A stretch of 64,000 bases of DNA, from the NCBI GenBank assembly GCA_030340625.1, contig JAOPHQ010002307.1, positions 124,001 through 188,000 on the forward strand. The letters are read 5' to 3'. The notes beneath the pieces were generated by a model. That model saw nothing but the letters and a program-made list of their open reading frames with translations. It had not been told where the DNA came from and did not search any database. The translations under genes were made by a program, and so were the position numbers. This document shows, piece by piece, positions 1 to 11,300 of this stretch (position 1 is the stretch's first letter; every line of letters starts with the position of its first letter). Origin of the DNA: Merluccius polli. Taxonomy: Eukaryota; Chordata; Actinopteri; Gadiformes; Merlucciidae.

Positions 1-2
1 CC

Positions 3-1275
3 TGTGGAGCAGATGTTACTGTCATCGATGGATCAGCCCTTCTTTGGACCATTCATTGGCCAGCAGATGGCACAGTAGCTGATTTCATTGCAAATGTCAA
101 GAAAAGGCTGACTGCATACCTGACAGACAGTGATGTCTACCTCATCTTTGACAGATACCATGACTATAGCATAAAGTCAGTCACTAGGGATGGCAGAGAG
201 ACTGGGGTTAGCAGGACATATCAGTTGCGCCAAACAACAAACCTTCCAGCACAGAAGGTTGTTTTGTCCTCTGTTCAGAATAAGAAACAGCTCATCCGAA
301 TAATATGCGAGGAACTGATTCGTGATAGGCTGTTTCATCAACAGAGCATGTGTAAATATAAGTTGGTTGTGACGGGGGAAGATCCCTTGCCTACTGAAAT
401 TGAGAGTGAAGACAGACGGTTGAGGTATGACCTGGAGACCCACCATGAGGAAGCTGATATTATCATCATTCAGCAACTCCTTAAGTGTTCTGCAAATTCT
501 AAAAAAATCTCTAATTTCCGACGATACAGATGTCTTTGTCCTGCTTTTACACCATTATCATGAAGCAGGACTGAAACTGCCACTGTTCATGGAATCACCT
601 TCCAAAGACAGGGCAATAGTAGACATTGCTGCAACAGTGACTAAGCATCGTGAAATTGTAAGGGACCTTTTACCAGCCCATGCCATATCAGGATGTGACA
701 CTGTGGCATCCTATTTTGGCATTGGTAAAGGCTCTGTTATTAAGACCCTTAAAGCTGGGTATCATTTATCGTCAATTGGAAATGTGGATGTGCCATTCCA
801 TCAGGTCACTGTTGAAGCCACTGACTTTGTATCAGCATGTTATGGCATTCGAGACAGTATCAGCATGTCACACACAAGGTTGGTGGTATGGGGGAAAAAG
901 AATGGGAAAGGTCATTTATCCTCACCTAACCTGGCAGCACTTCCACCGACAACAGAGGCATTTCTTGAAAATATGAAAAGAGCACATTTTCAAGCAATAT
1001 TGTGGAGGACATTGGATCAAAATCCACCTGAACTAAATCCTGAAGCATTTGGATGGACAAAAGACCCACACAACAAAGTACTGATCCCAACCAGTGTACC
1101 AGAACATATCAAACTGGCACCAGACTACATTTAGGAAATGGTCAGGTGTGGCTGCAAGAGCAAAAACCCCTGTAACTCTAAAAAATGCAGTTGTTCTGTC
1201 AACAGTGTGCCTTGCACAATGTTCTGTTCATGCTTTCGGGAAGGATGCTCCAGAGCCACAGCTTTAGCAATGTGA
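3..1275 (+). pseudogene. Broken FEN/XPG-like nuclease gene of transposon type, 5'-truncated by the window edge
   Basis: Reading frame 3 runs from base 3 to about 490; the protein then continues in frame 1 (from about 484, beginning before SDDTD) to a TAG at 1132-1134. Past this TAG the same frame reads on as a Cys-rich tail to 1275. The motifs follow the order of FEN1/XPG nucleases: an N-terminal VIDGSALLW, a VYLIFDRYHD segment where FEN1 has FDGKPP, HEEAD in place of the EAEA pair, SDDTDVFVLLLHH in place of EDMDCL, and SGCDT followed by FGIGKG, like the GCDY plus helix-two-turn-helix of FEN1. The tail has CGCK, CSCS and CSCF clusters like a CXC domain. Proteins of this type are repeated in fish and invertebrate genomes, and a link to XPG-encoding DNA transposons (Academ-like) is inference. 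The frameshift sits at the A-run near 508 and the TAG splits nuclease from Cys tail, so this copy is dead. Confidence 0.6.
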
Positions 1276-1279
1276 ATAT

Positions 1280-1282
<3 letters not shown>

Positions 1283-1335
<53 letters not shown>
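1283..1335. repeat. (GT)n microsatellite
   Basis: Uninterrupted GT dinucleotides of about 26 units immediately downstream of the broken nuclease gene. Confidence 0.95.
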
Positions 1336-1336
<1 letters not shown>

Positions 1337-1860
1337 ATACTGTACAGTATATAGTTATTTTACAGCATGTGTGTGTGTGTTTGCATTCTGTATATAGTTC
1401 TTTATTATAGTTATTGTGTGTCTGTGTGCATGCTGTATAAAGTTCTTTCTTTTGCAGTATATAGGTCTTGTATAGTTATTGTGTGTTTGTGTTTGCATAA
1501 TATGTTTAGATGTTAAACCTCTAAGTGCCTTTTTGATGACACTATAGTAATCATAATTTTAAACATCGTGTTATCAGTCCAATACCAGCTTTTGCTATAC
1601 ATAGTTATTGTGTGTGAGTGCATGCTGTATATAGTTCTTGTACATAGTTATTGTGCGTTTGTGTGTGTGTGTGTGCATGCTATATAGTTCTTGTACATAG
1701 TTATTGTGTGTTTGTGAGTGTTTGTGTGTGTGTGTGTGTGTGTGTGCTATATAGTTCTTGTACATAGTTATTGTGTGTGTGTGTGTGTGTGTGTGTCTGT
1801 GTGTGTGTGCATGCTTGCATGCTGTGTAGTTATTTTGCATGCTGTAATATAGTTCTTGTA
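1337..1860. repeat. Degenerate minisatellite with embedded GT tracts
   Basis: A unit containing TATATAGTTCTTGTACATAG, then TTATTGTGTGT and a GT stretch ending in GCATGC, recurs at least five times. It is most regular from about 1590 to 1850. Unit length varies because the embedded GT tract changes length. Reading frames in this stretch are only repeat translation. Confidence 0.8.
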
Positions 1861-2100
1861 TGAAAATCGTTAATTTGGAAAAATTATGAAATGGTTAATT
1901 ATCCCACATTTGATTGATTTGAATAACCATGGAGTAAAGTGTGAATACTCAGATACAGACAACTTTTTTGCATTATTTGGGCATATAGGGCGTTAAAGGG
2001 TTAATATATGAAATTGCTCAAGGGATAACACCGGGCACCCTCTTAAATCTTGAAGAGCTACCTCAAATCTATAACATAAAGCAAAAAAAAAAAAAAAAAA
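1861..2100. other. Non-coding spacer ending in an A run
   Basis: No gene or recognisable element is seen between the minisatellite and the LINE. The stretch ends with an 18-base A run at 2083-2100 directly before the putative LINE 5' region. Confidence 0.5.
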
Positions 2101-2294
2101 CTTTAACCAAAAAAATCCGGGTTCGTCCCCATGGCTCCCGGACTATTACATTGAATGTGTATAAACCTTTTCCCCCAGTGGGACTGGTGTGGACCCGGAA
2201 GTGGACTGAGGAGCGCGGAAGGTTTGAAATCGAATTGTTTGTTACCGCTGGTTGGAATACTAATAACAACTGTACAGTGAATGTAAGCTGAACT

Positions 2295-3566
2295 ATGTCG
2301 GGTGACTCGGATGGCAGATTGTCGGATAGCGATGGTGTGGATAATATGCTGTGGGAAGAAGTCAGGAAAAAAAAGGGTAGACCAAGATCAGATAGCGGAT
2401 CTGAAGTTGAATCTACTGTCACGGTTAAAAAGAGAAGTAGACCGGAAAAAGATGGAAGTAAAAATAAAGATCAGATGCTAATGAAAGAGACATGGAAAGT
2501 GATTGTTGTTTTTGAACAAAAGGGAGGGCCACATTTACACCCAATACATATCACCAAAGCAATTGAAGATGAAATTGGGAAAATTAAGCATGCACGTTTC
2601 ATGGGAAATGGGAAGCTGCTGATTTTTGCAGTGTCTGAGGAGCAAAGGGAAATCATCTTAAAGAAAAACACATTGAATAAGGCTAAAATTACTTCACACA
2701 TTCCGGGAATGTCATCAAGGAAAAGAGGAGTTATTACTGGAATTCCAGTTTCAGTTTCTATTGAAGAAATTAAAGATGGCCTGAAAGGGGGAGATATTGT
2801 GGATGCTAAGCGACTGACCAAAGGAAAGGAGAAATTAGAAAGCATGTCTATATTACTGTGGTTTAAGAATGAAATGCCCTCTAAAGTTCTTATGGGTTTC
2901 ATGTGTTATCCAGTAAGAGAATATATCCCACATCCAATAAGATGTTTTAAATGTCAGAGATTTGGACATGTGGCTGCTCAGTGCCGAGGTAAACTTAGGT
3001 GTGCTAAGTGTGGATGTGAACATGAGTATGGACAATGTGGGGATAATATAGAGTTAAAATGTTGCAATTGTGGAGGTCAACACAGTGCAGCATATGGAGG
3101 ATGTGTGAAACAAAAAGAAGCTAAGGAAGTTCAGAAATATAAGATAACACATAATGTGTCATATGCTGAGGCAATCAAAAGCATTGGGGAAAATAAAAAT
3201 GAAGAGAAATCAGCTGTCCATTCACCAGAAGTAAGGAGTGAAGATAGTAATGGGCCAAGCGTAAGCACTAAGAATAATTGGACTCCTACAGGGAAACTCA
3301 GCCAACAAAGCAAGACTTATAGGACACCTAGTCCAAACTGCTGTAAATGTAAGACAAGAATTTCAGATGAGACACTGCTGATAAAGAAAAATGAGTTTAT
3401 TGCTTTCATGTGTTCAGTGGTTAATGTCACTATTTTACATGTGAAGAAGAGTGATAAAATCAAATCAGTTGTAGAAGCTGCTAATGATTTTTTGGGATTA
3501 GTAACAAAAGCTGATGATATTCATGAAATACTAAATCAGAAGTATGGAGGGTCTCAAAATGGTTAA
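2295..3566 (+). CDS. LINE ORF1, gag-like protein with three zinc knuckles
   Basis: An intact 423-aa ORF opens with an ATG in a charged, Ser/Asp-rich leader. It binds retrotransposon RNA in related elements. Around residues 217-265 three Cys/His knuckles are visible: CFKCQRFGHVAAQC (CX2CX4HX4C), CAKCGCEHEYGQC (CX2CX3HX4C) and CCNCGGQHSAAYGGC (CX2CX3HX6C). The middle region is basic, and the C-terminal 90 residues have no recognised domain. Its TAA overlaps the start of ORF2 by 8 bases (ORF2 ATG at 3559). The family assignment rests on the knuckle pattern and on the downstream ORF2. Confidence 0.85.
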   Translation: MSGDSDGRLSDSDGVDNMLWEEVRKKKGRPRSDSGSEVESTVTVKKRSRPEKDGSKNKDQMLMKETWKVIVVFEQKGGPHLHPIHITKAIEDEIGKIKHARFMGNGKLLIFAVSEEQREIILKKNTLNKAKITSHIPGMSSRKRGVITGIPVSVSIEEIKDGLKGGDIVDAKRLTKGKEKLESMSILLWFKNEMPSKVLMGFMCYPVREYIPHPIRCFKCQRFGHVAAQCRGKLRCAKCGCEHEYGQCGDNIELKCCNCGGQHSAAYGGCVKQKEAKEVQKYKITHNVSYAEAIKSIGENKNEEKSAVHSPEVRSEDSNGPSVSTKNNWTPTGKLSQQSKTYRTPSPNCCKCKTRISDETLLIKKNEFIAFMCSVVNVTILHVKKSDKIKSVVEAANDFLGLVTKADDIHEILNQKYGGSQNG

Positions 3567-6500
3567 AGCAATAATGATGTTTTTCATTCTCCAGTGGAAT
3601 GCACGGAGTTTGATAGCGAATGGACAAGAATTTAAAAGGTATGTTCAAGAATTGACAGACAAACCAGATATTATACTGTATGTATACAAGAGACATGGTT
3701 AAAACCTCGCTTACAATTCATATTGAAAGGGTATCATAATATAAGAGCTGACCGAGAAAAAGACAGAGGAGGAGGTTGCATCACATTTATCAAAGAGGGG
3801 ATCTCATTTAGGCACATTAACACAACAACTGAACATGAAAATATAGTTACTGAAATCTTTAATGGAGATAAAGGAAAACTTACTATCATTAATTTTTATA
3901 ACCCATGTAGAGCATTGACAAATGATTTAATGAGTAGCATTAATAAAAGAAGCAATAGAGAAATATGGTGTGGAGATTTTAATGCTCATAATAGTTTGTG
4001 GGGAAGTAAACACACAGATTTAAATGGTGAAATATTAGAGGAAATGATCAATGATAGGATGTTGGTATGTATAAATAATGGTAATGGTACAAGGATAAAT
4101 ATCTACAAGAATGAGACCTCATGTATTGATCTCACTTTAGCTGACAGGACAATAGCCAGCAGGTGCGAATGGGAAGTTGATCATAACACAAATATTGGAA
4201 GTGATCACTTTCCAATACTATGCAAAGTGGATATTGATTTGAGACTTGATGAAATGTATGCCCATCATAGATGGTGCTTTAAGAAAGCAAACTGGGAGAA
4301 ATTCTCTGAAGGGTGTATGGATGAATTAAATGAAATACATGAGGAAACGGAACAGAGCATTGATGAAATGAATAATAAATTAAGTGTATGTATCATTGTA
4401 GCAGCAACCCAGAGTATTCCTAACAATATGAGTCAAAAGGGGAAAGCTAATGTCCCATGGTGGAATGAGGAATGTTCAAGAGCTGTTAAAAACAGAAATA
4501 GAGCTTTTAAAAGGTTGCGCAAAACACTTACAATGAACAATCTTCTGGAATATCAAAGGGAAAAGGCCTTGGCAAGGAAAGTTATAAAAGAAGCAAAAAA
4601 AGAATCTTGGAGACAATTTTGCTCAACAATTGGAAAAGAAACAACACTGAATAAGATGTGGATGATGGTTAAAAAGATGATGGGTAAATATAAACCTCCA
4701 CATGTTCCTGTACTAATTGAAGGACAAAATGAAGCAATCTTAGATAAAGAGAAAGCCAATTTATTGGGATTTAAATTTGCAGAGATTCATAAGGGTAGTC
4801 ATATGGATGAATGTTTTAAGAAAAGAAAGGAGGAGATTCTGAATGCTAATAAAGATATTCTTAATCCCAAAGAGGGAAATATGTCTATATTAGATGCTGA
4901 ATTTAGTCTATCGGAACTTAAAACGGCTTTAGGTAATACAGGATACTCTGCGCCAGGAGGTGATGATATATGTTATGTAATGATTAGAAATCTTCCAGAT
5001 GAATTCTTAGAAAAAATTCTTGAGTTATTCAACAAGATATGGCAAGAAGGGAAATTACCAAAAGCTTGGAAAAGTGCAACCATCCTTCCTTTCCCGAAAC
5101 CAGGTAAGGATTCTAGTAATTCAGAGAATTATAGACCCATTGCTTTGACTTCACACTTAGGGAAATTAATGGAAAAGATAGTAGTGGCCCGGTTAAATTA
5201 TTTTCTAGAATACAAGTGTCCTTTTAGAAAATGCCAAACAGGGTTCAGGAAAAGCAAATCAACTACTGATGCCTTAGTTAAGCTCAGCAATGAAATAGAG
5301 AAAACACTAGTAATGAAAGAAGTCATGGTGGCAGTGTTTTTAGATATTGAAAAAGCATATGACACTATGTGGAGAGAGGGTTTATTAATTAAATTGGATA
5401 ATATGGGAATCAGTGGGAGAATGTATAATTATATATTGGATTTTCTATCACAACGTTCAATAAGAGTCAAAGTTGGCAATGAACTTAGTAAAGAATTTAT
5501 GGTTGAAAGTGGAATTCCCCAGGGAAGTGTTATTAGTCCTATATTATTTAATATTATGGTTGATGATATGTTTGAAAAATTAGGGCAGAGAAATGAAGGA
5601 CTGTTGTATGCAGATGATGCTGTTGTTTGGAAAAGGGGACGCAACATAGCATACATAACAAAATATATTCAAAAGGATATTCAAGTGCTGGAACAATGGG
5701 GTATTGATTGGGGATTTAAATTCTCAATTCCCAAAACAAAGGTTATGTTTTTTACCAGAAAGAAGATTCCAGAAAGTCATAAAGTCTTATTATATAATCA
5801 ACCAATTGGGAGAGAGAAACAATTCAAATATCTGGGTTTATGGTTGGATGAAAGGCTTACATGGAAACATCATATAGAGTATGTTGAAACAAAATGTAAA
5901 AAGGTTCTAAATCTTATGAGGATGATCACTGGACAGCATTGGGGAGCAGATAGAAAGTCTTTGATGTATATTTACATAGCTTTAATTAGATCTTCCATAG
6001 AATATGGATGTGTAGTTTATAGTTCAGCATGCAAAACTTCTCTAAGAAAGCTTGAGAGGATTCAATTTAAAGCTATAAGAATTGCTCTAGGAGCTATTAA
6101 AACAACACCAACAAGTGCTTTATTAATAGAAGCTGAAGAATCTCCGCTTAGTTTAAGGTATATAAAGTTATCTTTAACATACTGGGTAAGGTTGATGGGA
6201 AGTATTAATAATCCAGCCATTTCAGTTCTTAATAATTGTTGGGAATATCAAACTGTCTCAAAAGGGTTTGGCTGGAATATTAATAGTATAGCAGAACAAC
6301 ACGGAATTAAAGAATTTAAATTTAGTCCTTCACTAATTCTTAGTTCAGTCCCCCCATGGTTTCTACCATCACCAGAGGTTAACAGTGAACTACTGATAAG
6401 AAAAAAAGAGTATTCAGATGACCAAAGTTTTGCAGCATATTGCCAGGGATATATAGATACGTCATTCTATGGATATGTTAAAATATATACAGATGGGTCA

Positions 6501-7283
6501 AAAGATCCACAAGATGGACATGGTGGTATTGGAATATATATCCCAGAATTTAATAAAAGAGAGGGGTATAGAATAAGTAATTTTTTATCTATATACTCTA
6601 TTGAAATGACTGGACTAATAACAGCCCTTAGGTGGATTGAAGAGGTCAAGACTTTGAGAAATGTGATCTGTACAGACTCCATGGCAGCTTTATATAGCTT
6701 AGATACAGGTCACTCATCAAGGGAAGATCTGGTTATGGAAATTAAACACTTGCTGCTACAGCTCAAGAACCTTGGAATAAGTATTCAGTTTTGTTGGATC
6801 CCAGCTCATACAGGCATTAAAGGAAATGAGGAGGCAGATAAAATCGCTAAAAAGATGCTGAAGAACAAACATATAGGAATTGATGTTCCAATGGGAAAGG
6901 GTGAAGCAAAAGCTATAATTAAAACAGCAATTACACAACAATGGCAAAAGGAATGGGATGCAGAATTGAATGCAAGACATTACCACAAATATCAAAAGAA
7001 TGTGACAGGAAAAAGGATTCTTTCACTGAGTCTAAGCAGAAGGGAAGAAGTGGTTTATACCAGACTGCAATTAGGACATTCAGGTCTTAATGCTACCCTA
7101 CATATAGTGGGAAAGGGAGACGGTTTATGCATGGTGTGCCAAGAAAGAGAGGATGTAGATCATGTACTTTTTAGTTGTGTGAAGTAAAATGATGAGAGAA
7201 TAATATGGCAAGAAATGGAAGGGGAGAATTCAATACAGGAAATTCTGCAAGAAAAGGGCATGATAAGGGAGAGAATTAAATAA
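3559..7283 (+). pseudogene. LINE ORF2: endonuclease, reverse transcriptase and RNase H, with one frameshift and one premature stop
   Basis: The ATG at 3559 overlaps the ORF1 stop. The first 40 codons read LQWNARSLIANGQEFKRY, an endonuclease start. Two extra bases at about 3675 then break the frame just before the QETWL motif. The main 1154-aa frame from 3723 carries GDFNAHNSLWGS, IDLTLADR and GSDHFPI (APE endonuclease), FLDIEKAYDTMW, GIPQGSVISPILFN and LLYADDAVVW (RT, YADD near residue 629), and IYTDGSKD, IEMTGL, CTDSMAAL and NEEADKIA (RNase H with all four D/E/D/D positions present). A CX2C...HX4C tail (CMVC, HVLFSC) follows. TAA at 7185-7187 cuts in two codons after that tail, while the frame stays open to a second TAA at 7281-7283. 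The copy is recent but not able to make a full ORF2 product as read. Confidence 0.9.
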
Positions 7284-7350
7284 TTAATTACTTATCTTGA
7301 AGATACTGGTTTAATAAACAGAGTATAATACTCTTCTTTTTTTTTTTTGA

Positions 7351-7438
7351 AATTAATTTCTAGAATACAAGTGTCCTTTTAGGAAATGCCAAAGAGGGTT
7401 CAGGGAAAGCAAATCTACTGATGCCTTAGTTAAGCTTA
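7351..7438 (+). repeat. Displaced duplicate of the LINE RT segment
   Basis: About 88 bp nearly identical to 5196-5285 of ORF2 (shared TCTAGAATACAAGTGTCC and GATGCCTTAGTTAAGCT), with a 3-base loss and substitutions. It follows a T run and interrupts the LINE 3' region. Confidence 0.9.
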
Positions 7439-7560
7439 TTATTCCTGTACAGTTGGTGGCGGTATACTAAAAAATAAGTCATCTGCCAAGAAACAAAAGA
7501 AGAAGAAGAAGAAGAAGAAGAAGAAGAAGAAGAAGAAGAAGAAGAAGAAGAAGAAGAAGA
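7439..7560 (+). repeat. LINE 3' tail with (GAA)n
   Basis: GTTGGTGGCGGTATACTAAA followed by GCCAAGAAACAAA and about 21 GAA/AGA triplets. This is the usual 3' terminus of a fish LINE group, so it marks the original element end despite the inserted fragment before it. Confidence 0.8.
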
Positions 7561-7589
7561 CTGGAGTGCAGGTGGGAGGAGCTAAAAGC

Positions 7590-7697
7590 AGTGACGTGTA
7601 TTTAAGGTGCCCACGCCATAACGGCTCCGCTGCTGCTGTGCGACTTTGTAGAGTGCTCTGATTTTGACAGCGGTGTAAACACGGTTATGCATTTCAG
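7590..7697 (+). promoter_or_regulatory. Candidate promoter and untranslated exon 1 of the kelch-like gene
   Basis: A CRE-like TGACGTG and a TATTTAAGG box lie at about 7592-7607. A GC-richer stretch ends in TTTCAG followed by GTATTT at 7698, a possible donor. A good acceptor (CCACATCACAG) stands at 8096-8106, 20 bases before the kelch ATG, so a 5' non-coding exon is required or likely. The choice of this stretch is inference; it lies 30 bp after the LINE tail. Confidence 0.35.
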
Positions 7698-8126
7698 GTA
7701 TTTGATGTATTTCGTTGTATTGAATGCTGTTGTGCTCTCTCTTTAGCATTGTCCTCTGCGTTCACATCACTCGGTATTCGTGAAAGACGGATGTTTAATG
7801 ACTACGTGATCTACGTGATCAGTTTAACAGCCACGAATGTCGTTGAGGATTAAACGATCCTTTGCATAGCTAAATTTAAATTCGCAAATAATGCCTCATA
7901 TGTATGGTTACATGTTACGTTGGCGTATCTTTTCTTCCTTATCTCCCGTTTTGTTTTCGAAAGGCGATTCTAGTTGCTGGGTGGGATTATCTGGCTAGGG
8001 TAATTTGTTTCATAATTGCATGATGCATGCACCAAATGATTGCTGATTGTAATTCAGAAGGACACGAGTTTCACCATTGATTCCCCCTCCTCACTCCACA
8101 TCACAGGCTCGTCTAGGAAAGGAGAC

Positions 8127-8390
8127 ATGGCGGCAATTGTACCGGTCGATGTCAACACTGCGTCGTCGACGGTTGCAGACGTACACTCGGAGGAAGAAAA
8201 TGACATTCACGAAGCCAACGCGGGCAGTGAGGACTATCTCTTCGTGGAGGCGAAACATCCCAACACGGTGCTGCAGGGCCTGAACAGCATCCGTCTCAAC
8301 AACGCCTTCTGCGATGTGACGCTGTGTTGTGGCGGACAGGAGTTTCCGTGCCATCGCATTGTCCTGGCGTCCATCAGCTCCTACTTTCAG
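8127..8390 (+). CDS. Kelch-like coding exon 1: acidic leader and first half of BTB
   Basis: 88 codons, phase 0 end at CTTTCAG/GTAAAA. Contains the acidic N-terminus, TVLQGLNSIRLNNAFCDVTL and CHRIVLASISSYFQ. The exon itself probably begins at 8107 after CACATCACAG. Confidence 0.93.
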
Positions 8391-11300
8391 GTAAAAACAC
8401 AGCTCCCAAAACCGGTAGATCTCTCCACAACAGTTGTCGTCATCCAGTGGCGTGTGGTCCACTGGGGGCCGGGGTGGCAGATGTCCCCCACACAAATGTG
8501 ACTCGCCACCCCTGCTAAATCTTGGTGAATAAGTGAGTCTGTTTTGTGAATTGTAAATTCTTTTCACCTGCAGTACAAAGACTGGACCAACCCTTCTTGG
8601 TTAGTCTGGACACGCCGCTGTCATGGGCACGGTTGATTTGAAACATGCATGTAAATATGTGAAATGCATTTTAAGTTTCACCTTTTTGTCTTTTAGGCGA
8701 TGTTCTCTGTCGATTTGATAGAGTCCCGACAGGAGAGGGTGGCCATCAATGGGTTGGAACCACAGATGATTGGCATGTTGGTGAGCTACGCCTACACAGC
8801 AGAGGTCTTCATCTCCAAAGCAAACGTGCAGGTAAAATGTACCGCGGGCGGATGTTGCCTTTCATAAAGTTTACATGCACACCTTAGTTTGTCTAAGGCT
8901 GAATAAGGTCTAGGCGATTAAAGTCAATCATAATTACATACTTGCATACCATGTTTATGTGGCCACAAGGTCTTGAGTATGCAATGTAAATGTTTAAAAA
9001 ATCTCTAGATCGCTCATCTAACATACAAGAGGATGTCTCAAAGCCACATATGTGTAAATAAATACTGATTGTGTCTGTGAAATGGCTTTGGCGCTAAAAA
9101 AGTCATTAAAAAAAACATTCCCTCCCTCCATCATATGCTGAAGGCCCTGCTAGCGGCCGCCAACCTACTGGACATCATGCCGGTCCGGGAGGCCTGCTGC
9201 CGGTTCATGCAGGGCCAGATGGACGAGACCAACTGTGTGGGCATCCACTGCTTCGCTGAGGCCCACTCCTGTAAAACGCTGGAGAAACGCAGCATGGAGT
9301 ACATCCTGGCGCACTTCAAACATGTCTACCAGCAAGTAAGTTGCTACTGGCTGTGCATGTTTCCATGTGGGGGTGTGCCTGCTGTGGTGTAAGGCAGAGT
9401 GACCCTATTTGATGGACTATCTAAATCTTCTGGATGTTGTTGACAGGATAGTGGAGGATACTGTCGTGACGATGGTGTTTGACTCAATAACTGGGTTTTG
9501 ATTCCTTATGTCCACAGCCTACCGGTAGGCATCCTTAAGCAAGATGCCTGCCCCCCCCCTCACTTGCTCCTTAATGATATGTATCAAAGTCCTTTGGATA
9601 AAGTTGTCTAAATGATGAAATAATGTAAAAATAGCTCATTTAATTGCAGTGTTTGGTATTCCCATCTTCATTTCTCATTCAACTTGGGGCTGTTGAAGGT
9701 AACATTGAGTTGTGGTCCTTGCTGTGTTTCTGCACCACCCAGGAAGAGTTCCTGTCTCTGTGTCTGGACAAACTGACGCAGATCATCGCCAGTGACCAGC
9801 TCAACGTGCCTCAAGAGGAGATGGTGTTTGAGGCGGCCATGTTGTGGCTCAATAAATGTAGCAGCCGTAAACAGAGCTTTGAAAAGGTCAGTTTTTTTTT
9901 TTTTTATTGTACTTTGTTCCATAAAACGAGTAAAACAGATGCCTACTCTTGATGATGAGATGGGAACTCTTTCTAAATGTATATTGTTATCTTGGTGCAC
10001 AAATGATTACCTTCTTCACCACGCTTGTTTGAGGGTGGCTAATCTGGGCCATATGCCACAGGCCGTCAGCAGCTGTCAGTCATTAGCAGCCCCATAAACC
10101 TTTGACAATGGCCTTGGTGTGTAATCCCAAAGTCTCATGTCAGACGGGCGGCCCAGGATCTAACCTGGCTCACTCGTTAATTATGCTATTGTTCACACCC
10201 TTTTACTTTTAGTATAGTGGCTACCGTTGTTACATTAGTTAAAAGGGAGAAAACATTTTTTAAATGTTTATTATTAATAATACATGTTTCTATCACTCTG
10301 TTCAAGATTGAGAAAAACAATAAATATGAAACGCGAAAAGCAATTTGTAGGAAACAGATGTAGAAGAATATTCACAAAATTACCCAAAACAATGCATGAC
10401 TCTAAAGTGGCACAAGTGGGTGTGTATCATTTGCACATGGAATTGAAATGGAACTATTGCACATGGGGTAAGGTGGATACAGTGACTGTTGCATAGTCCA
10501 ACCTCAAAGACTGAGTGACCCTAGATAGGGGAGGAGTTACAGAACCATTCCCTCCCTCTATTTTATTTTTTATTTTACGTTTATTTTACCAGGAGAGCCT
10601 TTTGAGATTCAAATCTTTCACAAAAGTGTCCTGACGTGGCAAGATGCATAAAGTTTCCACAGACAAACAAATGACACGTTTAAGTATAAACAGATGAGGG
10701 GAAAAATTAATTAAATTCATAGTTATACGAGGAAAGTCAATACAAAAAACATATACATATAGAGGCTGACTCTAGGCCCTAAATGAAAGTTTTCAGAACA
10801 TTTTTAAAGAAACAAGTTCCTTCATTTTGAGGTCAAGTGCCACGTCGAAGGGGCAAAATGGCTGAAACCTTTTTTTTCCCTAGCTCTATGCCAGAGGTTG
10901 CGCTAGACTTTTTCGTTGTCCGTCATTTTGACTGACGGGGTCATAAAAATCCTGTCATAATCTATTTTTACCGGTCACTTACATTTTTTAAAATAATAAT
11001 AATGACATGTTCAAAAGCATTTATATTTTAATTCATTTTTAATTAATATTCAGTCCAAACAAGCTGAACAAATAATCCACACCGTGGATACACACATCAA
11101 GCAGAAGAATAAGAATATCGCCGCCAGGCGATTCGCGTAGAGTGGGGCTTGACGGTGATTCATCACCACAATGCGGGCGGGAGCTTGTTGATCCACTAGT
11201 CAACACGCGGGAGTTAGTTGATCCACTAGTCAACACGCGGGAGCTAGTTGATCCACTAGTCAACACGCGGGAGATAGTTGATCCACTAGTCAACATGCGG

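Larger units (their letters stand above)
2101..7560 (+). mobile_element. Non-LTR retrotransposon (LINE) of the I/Nimb type, almost full length
   Basis: Two ORFs in LINE order: ORF1 with three zinc knuckles, and ORF2 with endonuclease, reverse transcriptase and RNase H. A short 3' region ends in a (GAA)n tail from about 7498. RNase H after RT together with a CCHC-type ORF1 is characteristic of the I group, of which Nimb elements are the usual fish representatives. The 5' end is uncertain (2101 is the base after an A run). The 3' end is rearranged: a stray 88-bp piece of ORF2 lies at 7351-7438. The element sits about 500 bp upstream of the kelch-like gene, in the same orientation. Confidence 0.85.

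Noticed and set aside
1185..1397. ORF with Cys-Val repeats, and similar ORFs at 1595-1840, 31421-31633, 34022-34246 and 41372-41563
   Set aside because: Translations of GT/CA dinucleotide repeats.
2471..2902. 143-aa minus-strand ORF inside the LINE
   Set aside because: Antisense shadow of ORF1.
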